Assembly (NCBI GenBank): GCA_006538405.1
Contig: BJKQ01000019.1
Location: 124,001-188,000, forward strand
Source: Hansfordia pulvinata
Taxonomy: Eukaryota > Ascomycota > Sordariomycetes > Xylariales
Direction of reading: 5' to 3'
Length of the DNA stretch: 64,000 bases
In this document: positions 32,800-41,630 of the stretch, piece after piece
How the letters are laid out: each line of letters begins with the position of its first letter
How positions within the stretch are numbered: position 1 is the first letter of the stretch
The notes under the pieces: generated by a model
Told to the model about the DNA's origin: nothing
The model's input: the letters and a program-made list of their open reading frames with translations, nothing else
Database searches by the model: none
Translations under genes and position numbers: made by a program

Positions 32800-33639
32800 C
32801 TACTGGTATGCCATCTCGGCGTCCTCGTCGTCGTTCTCGTCGGCATGGCTGCCGCTGTTGCTGGCGTCGTTGGCGTCGGCGGCGGCGGCGGCGGGTTGGT
32901 CGTTTGCGACAAAGTAAGCCTCCATCTCGTCGTCCAGCTCCTGCGCTGTCTTGGCGGGACGGCCACCAGAGCCGGCAGTGGTGCGTCGCGGACCGGAGTC
33001 GCCGCGGACGGGACGTTCGAAGCCCTTGCCGGCGCGGTTCGCTCTCTCGAGATTGCGCCGATGGCGGGCCATGGCCCCGGTGATCAAGGGGCGCGGCGGC
33101 AGACGGATCAGGTGAGCAAGCACCCTCGTACCTTGGCCAGGAAGATGGTTGCCTTGGCCAGGAAGATGGTCGACAGCCTCCTGGGTGAGGGCGCCGATGT
33201 TGCTCTGGTCGCCGGAGATGAGAGCTTCGTGCTGGTTGCCATTGGCGCCAGTCTTGATCCAGTTGTCGCCGTATTGAGACCGGTTGGCCAGCTTGGCACC
33301 GCTCACTTGCCCACGGTGATTGTACAGCTCGTGGGCCTTCGTGTTCGGGCCGAAGACGGGGACGCCTTGCCCTGCGACGCGGGCGGAATTGTTGTCTTGG
33401 GGGTTGGCGTTGCCCCCAGCACCCTGTGGTGAGGCCCCGCCGCTGTTCTGATTTCCACCGCGAGCGGCAGCATGGCCGGTGTGGCCGGCATTCTGGTCAC
33501 GATGACCTCCACGAGCCGCGTTGCCGCTATGTGTGTTGTCGTTGTTGCCCTCGGCAGCGGCGTTGCCGCGCTGAGGCTGCCCGAAGCCTCCGGCCGGCAC
33601 CCAGTGGCGGCGGGGCCTGTTCTTGGGCTTGGGAGGCAT
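32800..33639 (-). CDS. Arg/Gly-rich protein with an FoP-like C-terminal motif (mRNA-export REF/Yra1-like tail)
   Basis: A 279-residue single-exon protein. The N-terminus is Asn/Gly/His-rich low complexity. The centre has NNSARVAGQGVPVFGP, shared with the 39.8-kb protein. Near residue 215, RGDSGPRRTTAGSGGRPAK leads to KTAQELDDEMEAYFVAND. That last block matches the pattern of the FoP C-terminal motif (KTAEELDxEMxxYF) of Aly/REF and Yra1-type export factors, which binds the Mex67/UAP56 machinery. No complete RRM is visible. It could be an RRM-less, lineage-specific derivative of a REF protein; nuclear RNA binding is inferred. An acidic Asp/Glu tail ends the protein. The shared upstream element lies about 210-245 bp from the start. 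Confidence 0.7.
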   Translation of the reverse strand: MPPKPKNRPRRHWVPAGGFGQPQRGNAAAEGNNDNTHSGNAARGGHRDQNAGHTGHAAARGGNQNSGGASPQGAGGNANPQDNNSARVAGQGVPVFGPNTKAHELYNHRGQVSGAKLANRSQYGDNWIKTGANGNQHEALISGDQSNIGALTQEAVDHLPGQGNHLPGQGTRVLAHLIRLPPRPLITGAMARHRRNLERANRAGKGFERPVRGDSGPRRTTAGSGGRPAKTAQELDDEMEAYFVANDQPAAAAADANDASNSGSHADENDDEDAEMAYQ

Positions 33640-33847
33640 GATGGTGGTGATGATGATGATGATGATGACAATGAAGGCGATGGCAAAGGTGAAAGAGGGC
33701 TCGCCGGGAGGGGTGTTGCTCTCGGCTGGAGTTCAAGAAGTCGGCAGTCACAGTGGCAAGGAGACGAAGAGATCAGATAGGGTCAGGCGCTGTTACCTGG
33801 CTCTTGCTATGAGGTGCCTTGCCTCGGGTTGCAAAGTCCAATCTGCT

Positions 33848-33883
33848 ATGGACCGGGCTCGCTCCAATCATTCAATGCACGGA
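33848..33883 (-). promoter_or_regulatory. Shared upstream element, copy 2
   Basis: It matches 29667-29702 (two differences over 36 bp). It sits between divergent genes at 33639 (minus) and 34046 (plus), carrying CCAAT next to CATTCAATG. Confidence 0.55.
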
Positions 33884-34045
33884 TCCGGTCCGGAGTCCCT
33901 GGGTTGCCCGGCGGAGAGTTCTCGAGTTTTCGTGACCAGCCTACCACCCAGCTCTCTCCATCTTCAACCTCTCCCAACCACCCACATCACATCAAAGCAC
34001 ATCTACAGCCTCCACCACAGCCATCACCATCAATAAGTAGGTACC

Positions 34046-34285
34046 ATGGCAAGACCGAACAGTATGACACTGACACTGAACAGCATGCCTGAAGATATAC
34101 ACGACGTGGTTGAGGACGTCACGGCTCTTCTAGAGGAACGTGGCGAATGGCGCAGGGAATCTGTCCATTACTACCTATGGGGGCGGGCCACAGTCCAGTT
34201 CATAAGCCGGAATGGCGACACCATGGTCGCAAACTTTCATTACATGGAGAATGATCGGGTCTCGTGTAGTCTCGAGCTCCGTTAA
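34046..34285 (+). CDS. Small accessory protein, member A of a two-gene family
   Basis: 79 residues: MARPNSMTLTLNSMPEDI, a helix VVEDVTALLEERGEWRRE, then beta-like SVHYYLWGRATVQFIS. It is paralogous to the protein at 36479 along its whole length, including leader (AGTAGGTACC before the ATG) and downstream DNA. After its stop, sequence equivalent to a further coding block is still visible in a different frame (KCWCQSLAQDGI, then RAEATNA) before a GTAAGTCATC donor. The matching acceptor has changed from TTGCAG to TTGCAA. The C-terminus therefore appears lost by a frameshift and a splice-site mutation. Function is unknown. Confidence 0.55.
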   Translation: MARPNSMTLTLNSMPEDIHDVVEDVTALLEERGEWRRESVHYYLWGRATVQFISRNGDTMVANFHYMENDRVSCSLELR

Positions 34286-35322
34286 AGTGCTGGTGCCAGT
34301 CACTTGCGCAGGACGGCATTTCTCGGGCCGAGGCCACCAACGCGTAAGTCATCATCATCGTGATAATAGCGAGCCCCGCTGACCTCACATTGCAACTAGC
34401 CAGCTCCTAATGGCTCAGTGGAGGAGGGACTTGGGCGGGTTTTCAATGAAGCAGAGACTTGGGGAGCATCGACATAGGGACATAAGATAGGAAAATCGAG
34501 TTCATCTTTGACCACAATATTTTTCTCATGCTCACACCAAGACAGCCGAATCGAGCACCACGGCAATCCTTGACATACGACATGTGTCTTGTGAGAGGTT
34601 TGACTCGGCGCAAAACCCCGGCCAGGGCTTCGCTCTAGACGTCGCCCCAGAGTGTGAGCACGTCCTCTGCCGCGGTGGTGATCACGAGGTCAGCCCAGGG
34701 GTGAACACGGCTCCGAACTCGTCCACAGCGTGAACATGGATCCGAGCTGGTCCACGGCCCTCTTATTGCCGTCGTTGTTGCGTCCTCTACCGCGTGGCGA
34801 TCACGAGGTCGGCCCAGGGCGTGAATACAGCTCCGAACTCGTCCACAGCCCTCTTGCCGTCGTTGGTGGCGTCGTTGCTACGTCCCCTGCCGCAGCGTCT
34901 GCGGTTGTCCATCCGGTCTGTCCCGGGCCGCCTTGCCGCTGGTCCGCGCCGCCAGGTCACGAACCGTGGACGCTGATGTTTACGACCGCCTCGAGGATGT
35001 GCGGCAGGGTGCCGAGGATAGGCGGTCACCCATATACACTGCTATACGTTGAAAGATCAAGTGGCTCATGAATGTATTTGCTGCTGCGCGTGAATGGTCA
35101 GACGTAAACGCCACCAGACTGTCCGTTCCCGGTGCGCTTGGCAGACAAGTGTGCACTAATCTAAGCTGAGATGTACGTGATTGAAGCCGGGCATAGCCGG
35201 CGAGGAGGCATCGCGGCTGTGGCTCGGAAAGCAGATGTCAAGCCGACCCAACCCACTGTGTTCCCCTGCGAGAAGCCGATGTCGATGATTTGTCGACGGT
35301 GCCATTTCTCCATCCGCCGGCC
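34286..35322. other. Intergenic with an internal repeat
   Basis: Two to three degenerate copies of a block of about 115 bp (GATCACGAGGTCGGCCCAGG, then GCTCCGAACTCGTCCACAG) lie at 34675-34880. No gene is recognised. Confidence 0.55.
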
Positions 35323-35766
35323 TTATTGGCGAGCGTGACCGCATTTAGACTGCCTCAGCGAGATCTCCGTCAGACGCTCGAGCAACTTCTTCTCGATGTC
35401 GCGGCACTCTGAAAAGGTCTTGCACTTATCCAGGTTCGTGAGCTCCCACAGGTCCAGTGGTTGTGAGATCCACCCTGCTTCTTGAAAGGTCTCAGAGAAT
35501 CCCTCGTAAATTCGGACAAAGTCAGCCGAGAGTGGCTGACCATGCCGGTTGATGTGCGCGGGGGACAACTGGAACGGTTCAAGGCCGGCGGGAACCGGTG
35601 GAAAAGCCTGCTTGAGATCGGCGTTAGTGGGTGTGGCCTGGGTCGCCACTGTCAGGAGGAGAGTCGCGGTGCTTACCGATTCAGGGCGCAAGAAAATGTT
35701 CAAGGCAAGACCGGTAAGAATGCCGATGAAGAGGGCGCACAGGTAGGCGACGCGAAGATCCATCAT
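35323..35766 (-). CDS. Single-pass membrane or secreted small protein
   Basis: 147 residues from ATG 35766 (ATGATGGATC). A longer open frame upstream is Pro/Ser-rich leader with repeats and is not used. Residues 4-26 (LRVAYLCALFIGILTGLALN) form a signal anchor. The rest is soluble: FPPVPAGLEPFQLSPAHINR, DFVRIYEGFSETFQEAGW, then a helix ECRDIEKKLLERLTEISL. A type II membrane topology or secretion is inferred. No known family. The upstream region carries one arm of an inverted pair of promoter elements. Confidence 0.6.
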   Translation of the reverse strand: MMDLRVAYLCALFIGILTGLALNIFLRPESVSTATLLLTVATQATPTNADLKQAFPPVPAGLEPFQLSPAHINRHGQPLSADFVRIYEGFSETFQEAGWISQPLDLWELTNLDKCKTFSECRDIEKKLLERLTEISLRQSKCGHARQ

Positions 35767-35981
35767 TGCAACTTTTGATGGCAGCGGCTGGGTTTCTTGA
35801 GGTCGAGTAGGAGGGGTGAGGAAGAGGGGACGGTTGGAGCGGTGGTTGGCAGAAGGGAGCTTGGGAGGTGAGAAGAGATGGGGGAGATCTGGTGGGCTGG
35901 CCCAAGAAGTTGTGCGTGGGAGCCAGGGCAAACAGAGAAGCCTCGCATCGCTGTGCGTGGGAGCCAGGGCAACGACCGTGG

Positions 35982-36017
35982 GAACCAGGGCAACCAGAGA
36001 AGCCCTCGCATTGAATG
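35982..36017 (-). promoter_or_regulatory. Inverted promoter element, left arm
   Basis: Read on the minus strand: CATTCAATG, then GAGGGCTTCTCTGGTTGCCC, then TGGTTCCCA. It lies about 220-250 bp upstream of the gene starting at 35766. The right arm is at 36273-36310 on the plus strand. Confidence 0.55.
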
Positions 36018-36272
36018 GTTGCGCGGGTCTCGAATACCATGAGCCACCCGTTGAGCATGCCTCAGCTCGAGCGAGTGCAGAGGATCCCACATCCCCCGCA
36101 GGGCAGTCAGACGGGCAGCAGGGCCCCAGGGAACTCAGCAAGTCATGGTCTCTGGCTTTGTTTGCGCTGATGCCGCCCCGATGCGAAAGCGTCGGGACGG
36201 GTTGAGTCGACTACGGGAGGTCTGTAAAATTTTCAGTTGCTCAACAACATCGACCGTCACCCACAGTCATGT

Positions 36273-36310
36273 CATTCAATGTGAGGACTTCTCCGGTTGC
36301 CCTGGTTCCC
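36273..36310 (+). promoter_or_regulatory. Inverted promoter element, right arm
   Basis: CATTCAATG, then GAGGACTTCTCCGGTTGCCC, then TGGTTCCCA. It lies about 170-205 bp upstream of the gene at 36479 and matches the left arm at all but about three or four positions. Confidence 0.55.
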
Positions 36311-36478
36311 ATGCCCAACTTTCGAGGGCAGGCTACCACCCGTGTCTGTCCCATATCCAACCTCTCCCATCCTCCCACACATCACATCTCAAAGTCCCTT
36401 AACTCCTCACATTCCGCACCCTCGACGACCACACCCACTACCACCACCACAACCACCACCACACAACAAGTAGGTATC

Positions 36479-36748
36479 ATGGCAAGACTTAAAAGTGTGT
36501 CACTAACAGTAGACAGTATGCCTAGCCGCTTCAGCCTGCTCCGACGCAGCATACGGGACATGACTGCTCTCGCGGAGGAGAGAGGGTACCAGAGGGACTG
36601 CGTCCACACCCATTCGGGGCTGCGGGCCTCATTGTATTTCACAAATTCGCAAGGGGACCAGCTGTACATCAGCCTGCGATTCCTGCCGCGCCGCGACGAG
36701 GTCGTGTGGGGATGGACGACGTATCCCCGGTGCTGGTGCGAGTCATAG
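36479..36748 (+). CDS. Small accessory protein, member B of a two-gene family
   Basis: 89 residues: MARLKSVSLTVDSMPSRF, RSIRDMTALAEERGYQRD, then LRASLYFTNSQGDQLYIS. It aligns end to end with member A at 34046. It stops at TAG 36748 right after RCWCES. The following DNA, in the same frame, still reads DGIFQAAATNA up to a GTAAGT donor, and a CTAAC branch plus TTGCAG would lead straight to a stop. The ancestral protein was therefore probably about 11 residues longer, and this copy has gained a stop. The leader has a Thr/His-type CCACCACCA repeat and ends in AGTAGGTATC before the ATG. Confidence 0.55.
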   Translation: MARLKSVSLTVDSMPSRFSLLRRSIRDMTALAEERGYQRDCVHTHSGLRASLYFTNSQGDQLYISLRFLPRRDEVVWGWTTYPRCWCES

Positions 36749-36924
36749 GACGGCATTTTCCAGGCCGCCGCCACCAACGCGTAAGTCATCATTATCATCA
36801 CGACAACGGCGAACCACGCTAACCTCACGTTGCAGCTAGCCGGCTCGCGATGGCACAGTGAAGTAGGGACTCGGGCGGGGATTTTCAGTGAAGCAAGGAC
36901 AGCACGACGAGGAGATGAACATTA

Positions 36925-37160
36925 ATAGAACTGGATCAAGTTTATTGATCACACCACGGGCACTTCCCTAACCGCGCGTCTGTCCCCTGTTAGTGATGTT
37001 CTCTTAAGCTACAATCCGCCGCGGGCATGAGGCGCGTCTGCCATGGTTCGACCAGGGGCTGGAGCTTGCTGTCGGTGCCCGTTCTTCTGGTACATGTCGT
37101 CACCACTGCACCTCATCCCTTAAAAGGAAGCTCACCATCTTGTATCATAGGCCCGTCCAA
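36925..37160 (+). repeat. Duplicated flank, copy 1 (related to the 3' end of rpn6)
   Basis: It shares GAGTTTATTGA-like sequence, CTACGGGCACTTCC, AACCGCGC, then CTACAATCCGCCGCGGGC, GAGGCGCGT and GACCAGGGGCTGGAGCTTGC with 41015-41165. Its first 55 bp also match 42113-42165, immediately 3' of the rpn6 stop. Confidence 0.8.
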
Positions 37161-37188
37161 AGACGCCTCGATCCCAGCCACACCTCCC

Positions 37189-37495
37189 AGGAAGGACAAC
37201 TGCCCCACGCGTTCTGGGGAAAAGACGACCAACCCTTCTATCGCCTCCCACGCCACGCCTCGATCCCAGCCACGCCTCCCAGGAAGGATAACTGCCCCAT
37301 GGCAAGAGCGCGTTCTGGGGAAAAGACGACCAACCCTTCTATCGCCTCCCACACCACGCCTCGATCCCAGCCACGCCTCGATCCCAGCCACGCCTCGATC
37401 CAGCCACACCTCCCAGGAAGGACAACTGCCCCATGGCAAGAGCGCGTTCTGGGGAAAAGACGACCAACCCTTCTATCGCCTCCCACGCCACGCTC
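37189..37495 (+). repeat. Tandem array with units of about 90-135 bp
   Basis: CAGGAAGGACAACTGCCCC recurs at 37189, 37280 (variant) and 37414, each followed by CGCGTTCTGGGGAAAAGACG and ACCAACCCTTCTATCGCCTC. The spacing differs because a CACGCCTCGATCCCAGC subunit is present in different copy number. A 178-codon frame from ATG 37027 runs through it but is made only of repeat. Confidence 0.9.
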
Positions 37496-37549
37496 TTGTG
37501 AGTCCTTATAGCATAAACCTCTTAAAGGCCCGTCATATATTAACCATGA

Positions 37550-37990
37550 GTACGCAGACCTGAGAAAACCGTTAAGACGACCCGTCAAGCACTGTCAGCG
37601 ACATCAGCAGCAGCGCCCTCGCCCGAGGAGGAGCAGGAGGAGCAGCAGCAGCAAGGAAAAGAAGAGCGAGAGCCAGCCTACGAGATCAGCCGATCCCCCC
37701 TCAGCGGAGTACGCAGGCCTGTGAAAACCGTTAAGACGACCCGTCAAGCACTTTTAGCGACAGCAGCAGTGCCCTCGCCTGAGGAGGAGCAGGAGGAGCA
37801 GCAGCAGCAAGGAAAAGAAGAGCGAGAGCCAGCCTACGAGATCAGCCGATACCCCTCGGCGGGGTGGGCGCCTTCGCCCGGCGCCGGCTGGCCGCGGGCG
37901 AGCAGGTCCTCCGGGAGCCGGCGCTGCTGCTCTCGTCGTCGCGGCTGCTGCTGCTCTCGCGGCGCTTGATGTTTCTTCTGGCACACGTCG
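37550..37990 (+). pseudogene. SET-domain relic with tandem duplication and -1 frameshift
   Basis: Two copies of a block of about 159 bp (start points 37550 and 37709) encode KTVKTTRQAL, PSPEEEQEEQQQQ and REPAYEISR. After the second copy, the frame changes by one base at the G run 37861-37864 and reads VGAFARRRLAAGEQVLREPA. This is the classic beginning of fungal SET domains (G-x-G-x-F-A-x-R-x-I-x-x-G-x-x-I-x-x-E-x-P). The text then dissolves into Leu/Ser/Arg repeats of a GCTGCTGCTCTCG minisatellite, and the rest of the SET fold is missing. No start codon is present. It is a broken fragment of a methyltransferase-like gene. Confidence 0.6.
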
Positions 37991-38290
37991 TCGCTGCTGC
38001 TGCTGCTCTCGCCGCCGGGGAAGATGCACTTATTGGCCTCGCGGCGCTTGGTGGTTCTTCTGGCACATGTCGTCGTCGCTGCTGCTGCTGCTCTCGTCCT
38101 CGTCGCTGCTTCTGCTGCTCTCGCCGCCGGGGAGGAGGTGCCTGTCGGCCTCGCGCCGCTTGGTGGTTCTTCTGGTACATGTCGTCGTCGCTGCTGCTGC
38201 TGCTGCTGCTCTCGCCGCCGAGGAGGCGCTTGTCGTTCTCGTCGCTGCTCTCGCCGCCGAGGAGAAGGCGCCTATTGCACTTCCACTGTC
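37960..38290 (+). repeat. GC-rich minisatellite, unit of about 125 bp
   Basis: Three to four copies of TGGTGGTTCTTCTGGCACAT, then GTCGTCGTCGCTGCTGCTGC, then TCTCGCCGCCG. Related copies recur at 41165-41460. Both strands show long frames only because of the repeat. Confidence 0.85.
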
Positions 38291-38750
38291 TCCAGAAGCC
38301 ATCACGTCTGCCTGAAGTGGAGCAGGTCGCAGGGCAGTTGTGGAAGCCGCACCGCCAAGAAAGAGCCCGGCCTACGCGCCCGTGTGCCCCCTGAAACGGG
38401 AGACCGAGCTGCCTCTACGTCTGTGACAGGCGCGACTGAGGTTAGACACGCTCTCCCAATGCCCCATCAGGTGGCCCATAATGCACGATGACAGCTCCGG
38501 GATCGCCAAAACGGCCGTGAGGCCCTCGGGCTGGGCCTGAGCCTCGAAAGCCCAGCCGAGCCTGCTTTTGATGAATGGCGCCTGTTGCTTTACGTTAGCC
38601 AGTCTCTTTGAGTTCCGGTGTAGTCATTCACGGCTTACATCTGTGGGGCAATGAGGCACTCGAGGCCAATGGTTCGTCAACTGGCGCAGCTGGTAGTCCT
38701 CCAGCTGACTTTGCGTCCACTCATGTTGCTGCCTTAAGACGGCCGACGAA

Positions 38751-39173
38751 ATGAAGACGGAGGCAGACTCGAAGCGGGCCAGGACATTTGAGGACATCAA
38801 GGAAGACCTGAAGCGGGTCAAGACGTTTGAGGAAATCAAGGAAGACCTGCAGCGGGTCAAGACGTTCGAGGACATCAAGGAAGACCTGGAGCGGGTCAAG
38901 ACGTTCGAGGACATCAAGGAAGACGAGGACCCGGACCCGACACGGACCAAGATTTCTGCAGGCATCCAGGAGGAGTCGGGCTCGAACCGGGCCGCTGGCA
39001 CTGATTCTATAGACCTCTCCGGAGACGGGGAAGCAGACGGCACTCATCAACAGAAACGGTCGAGGAGGTCGCGTCAGGTGCCAGATGACGACGCAGCCCC
39101 AGAACCCGCGGGTTGGGGCATGTCGAGGAACGCCAACCGCGTGAGGATAACATTCTGCAGTACCAGGTGGTAG
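38751..39173 (+). CDS. Protein with 13-residue RVKTFEDIKEDLE repeats
   Basis: 140 residues from ATG 38751. After MKTEADSKRA, a 13-residue unit (RVKTFEDIKEDLE and variants; 39 bp in DNA) is repeated about four times, predicted as a charged amphipathic helix. A linker follows: DEDPDPTRTKISAGIQEESG, then a basic patch KRSRRSRQ that could act as a nuclear signal. The C-terminus ends in FCSTRW at a TAG. A shortened paralogue with one unit lies at 41631. No family is recognised. CTTAAGACGGCCGACGA directly upstream is shared with the paralogue, so promoter and gene were duplicated together. Confidence 0.5.
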   Translation: MKTEADSKRARTFEDIKEDLKRVKTFEEIKEDLQRVKTFEDIKEDLERVKTFEDIKEDEDPDPTRTKISAGIQEESGSNRAAGTDSIDLSGDGEADGTHQQKRSRRSRQVPDDDAAPEPAGWGMSRNANRVRITFCSTRW

Positions 39174-39497
39174 TGCAGTACCAGGTGGCAGTGCAGTACC
39201 AGGTGGTTGGCCACGATGTCCTCCGGTGGTAACGCGTAAGGATGACGTTCTACAGACCAGGCGGCAGTGCTGGTTGCGATGCCCTCCTCTGCCAAAATGC
39301 TGAAGAGGGTCGGATATGCTGGTTGAAGAACCTCCAGCTCAGATGGGGTGCTCGGCGTTCACACCTGGCCGTTCTCGTGAGCCATGTCTTATTTGCCTTG
39401 GACCTGTAGCAACGTATGTGATGTCGGGGGCCGCCGACGGAAGAGCAGGGACAGGAGTTCTCTGCCGGGCAACCGACGCGCCAGGGCAGCATCCGCC

Positions 39498-39506
39498 CAT
39501 TGAATG
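39498..39506 (+). promoter_or_regulatory. CATTGAATG core upstream of the 39.8-kb gene
   Basis: CATTGAATGGCTGG, about 250 bp before the ATG at 39755. It has the same core as the elements at 29.7, 33.9, 36.0 and 36.3 kb; the flanks are less conserved. Confidence 0.35.
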
Positions 39507-39754
39507 GCTGGTGTAAGCTGGAACCACGGTCAAGCAGACCCTGGAAGACCAGGCGGAGGCCAGGCTCTTCGCCAGGTCGCGAGCAGCTGCCCAGATTTCT
39601 CGCCTCTCCCATCTTCAAACAGCACCTGGCCCCGTACATTTATCTCCCCTATCCTACGACTGCCGAGTTCCTAAATCCCGTCCAAAGCAGCACCTTTCTC
39701 GCCTTTGCCATCACCGTCACCACCACCACCACCACCACCATCGTCGTCATCATC

Positions 39755-40951
39755 ATGCCCGAACTCGCTCCTCAGGGTACCCAGGGCACCCAAGAGCCCC
39801 TGGCGAACACAACGAGCCGCGTCCGGGGCCAGCCCGTCCGCGTCCTTGGCCCAAGGGCAGACGTGAGAAAGCACTACGACTCCCAAGGGCGACTCAGCCG
39901 ATGCGAGGTTGCTTGCCCTGCCGGCTTTGACAACTCCATCCAACAGAATCCGGACACCACCGTCTTCGCCAACAAAGCTGAGCTTGCCGCCATGCTCGAC
40001 GCTGCCGTCAAAGAGATTTATAGAGAGGGTGATTGCTTCCATGTCACAATCGAGCGACTATCGTCAAATCGGAGCCACGAGCCCGAGCTCCAGACTCAGG
40101 GAGCATCCGTCGGTGACACGGCAGCTCGCAGTGGCAGCTCTTCTCGCGGCGGAAGCTCCGGCGGCGGCATTTCCGGCGGCAACTCTGGTCGCGGCGGCAG
40201 CTCTGCTCCCGGCAGCTCTGTCCCCGGCAGCTCTGTCCCCGGCGGCAGCTCTGGTCGCGGCGGCAGCTCCGGCGGCAGCTCTGCTCGCGGCGGCATTCCC
40301 GGCGGCAACTCTGGTCGCGGCGCCAGCTCAATTCTCGGCGGCATTTCCGGCGGCAGCTCTGCTCGCGGCGACAGCTCTGCTCGCGACAGCCACGCTTCTC
40401 GTGGCCTTCCTCCTTTCCAGACCTCCGACCGCCCCTCTCCTTTTGACATCTCCCCTGCTGGCCACGCCACGCCAGGCCGTGGAGGCCCGACTGGCGCGCA
40501 CGTCGGCAACGCTGCTGTCGCGTCGCAACGTCACCAGGTGACACCCCTGGCGCAAGCCCCCTCTGTCAACAACACGCAGTCCTTCGGGACGCGTATTCTG
40601 CCGCTCATGGGCCTTCGCGGTCGTCTAGAAATGCAGCGCCGTCGCCGCCTTCACTTGCAGGCCCGCGACGCGGCCCGCGCTGCTGACGCCGCCGACGCCG
40701 CTGCCGAACACCAAGGCGGCAACGACGGTGCTGACAGTGGCCGTCCGTCGATTAGACGATCACAGCTGATCTGGAACTACGTCGAGAGACGCAACGCGGC
40801 AGAGGAGGCCCGGCACGCGGCAAACGTGACCCGGCACGCGGCAGCGGAGGCCCAGAAGTCGGCAGAGGAGGCCCAGCAGGTGGCAGACGAGGCCCAACAG
40901 TCTGTGGCGGAGGCATGGGCGGCGTTGGGCGGTTCGCTGCAGGCCGAGTAG
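39755..40951 (+). CDS. Ser/Gly-repeat protein sharing the N-x-x-S-R-V-x-GQ module with the 33.6-kb gene
   Basis: 398 residues from ATG 39755, whose leader (CACCACCACC, then CATCATC) resembles that of the 33.6-kb gene. Residues about 15-35 (NTTSRVRGQPVRVLGP) match NNSARVAGQGVPVFGP there; the spacing to a later Tyr-x-x-x-Gly-x-x-Ser is also kept. Residues about 80-105 form a helix (ANKAELAAMLDAAVKEIYRE). Then follow about 110 residues of GSSxRGGSSGGS repeats, a basic stretch LRGRLEMQRRRRLHLQARDA, and a C-terminal Ala/Glu coiled coil (AAEAQKSAEEAQQVADEA). No enzyme motif. A nucleic-acid-binding or scaffold role is possible but only inferred. Confidence 0.6.
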   Translation: MPELAPQGTQGTQEPLANTTSRVRGQPVRVLGPRADVRKHYDSQGRLSRCEVACPAGFDNSIQQNPDTTVFANKAELAAMLDAAVKEIYREGDCFHVTIERLSSNRSHEPELQTQGASVGDTAARSGSSSRGGSSGGGISGGNSGRGGSSAPGSSVPGSSVPGGSSGRGGSSGGSSARGGIPGGNSGRGASSILGGISGGSSARGDSSARDSHASRGLPPFQTSDRPSPFDISPAGHATPGRGGPTGAHVGNAAVASQRHQVTPLAQAPSVNNTQSFGTRILPLMGLRGRLEMQRRRRLHLQARDAARAADAADAAAEHQGGNDGADSGRPSIRRSQLIWNYVERRNAAEEARHAANVTRHAAAEAQKSAEEAQQVADEAQQSVAEAWAALGGSLQAE

Positions 40952-41014
40952 GAGACGAGACAGGATGAGGCGCGATAGGGCGTTGGGACGAGGCAGCAGG
41001 ACAGCACGATCAGG

Positions 41015-41165
41015 AGGCGGACTTTAGAACTGAACCGAGTTTATTGACAATGCTACGGGCACTTCCTAACCGCGCATATATCCCCCGTTAGTGACGTCCT
41101 CGTAAGCTACAATCCGCCGCGGGCAAGAGGCGCGTGGCTCGACCAGGGGCTGGAGCTTGCTGTGC
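41015..41165 (+). repeat. Duplicated flank, copy 2
   Basis: About 150 bp matching 36925-37100, including the rpn6 3'-flank-like GAGTTTATTGACA, CTACGGGCACTTCC and CTACAATCCGCCGCGGGC. It follows the 39.8-kb gene directly. Confidence 0.8.
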
Positions 41166-41630
41166 TGTCGGTGGTTCTTCTGGCACATGTGGTCCTCGTT
41201 GCTGCTGCTGCTCTCGCCGCCGAGGTGGAGGCACTTGTTGGCCTCGCGCCGCTTGGTGTCGCACTCTCCGACTATCTGTCCATGGTTCGGTCAGGGGCTG
41301 GAGCTTGCTGTGATGTCGGTGGTTCTTCTGGTGCATGTCGTTCTCGTCGCTGCTGCTGCTGCACTCTCCGTCTCCAGGAGCCACTACGTCAGCCCATGGC
41401 TCTTCTGGTACATGTCGTTATCGTTGCTGCTGCTGCTCTCGCCGCCGAGGAGGCGCTTGTTGCACTCTCCCACTGTCTCCAGAAGCCATCACGTCTACCT
41501 GAAGTGGAGCAGGTCGCAGCTGTGGAAGCCGCACCGCCAAGAAAGAGCCCGGCCTACGCGCCCGTGTGCCCCCCTGAAACGGGAGACCGAGCCGCCTCTA
41601 CGTCTGCTTAAGACGGCCGACGACGTGAAG

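Noticed and set aside
37027..37563. A 178-codon plus-strand frame with a proper ATG
   Set aside because: Almost wholly made of the 90-135-bp tandem array and the duplicated flank; the repeat units are read in more than one frame.
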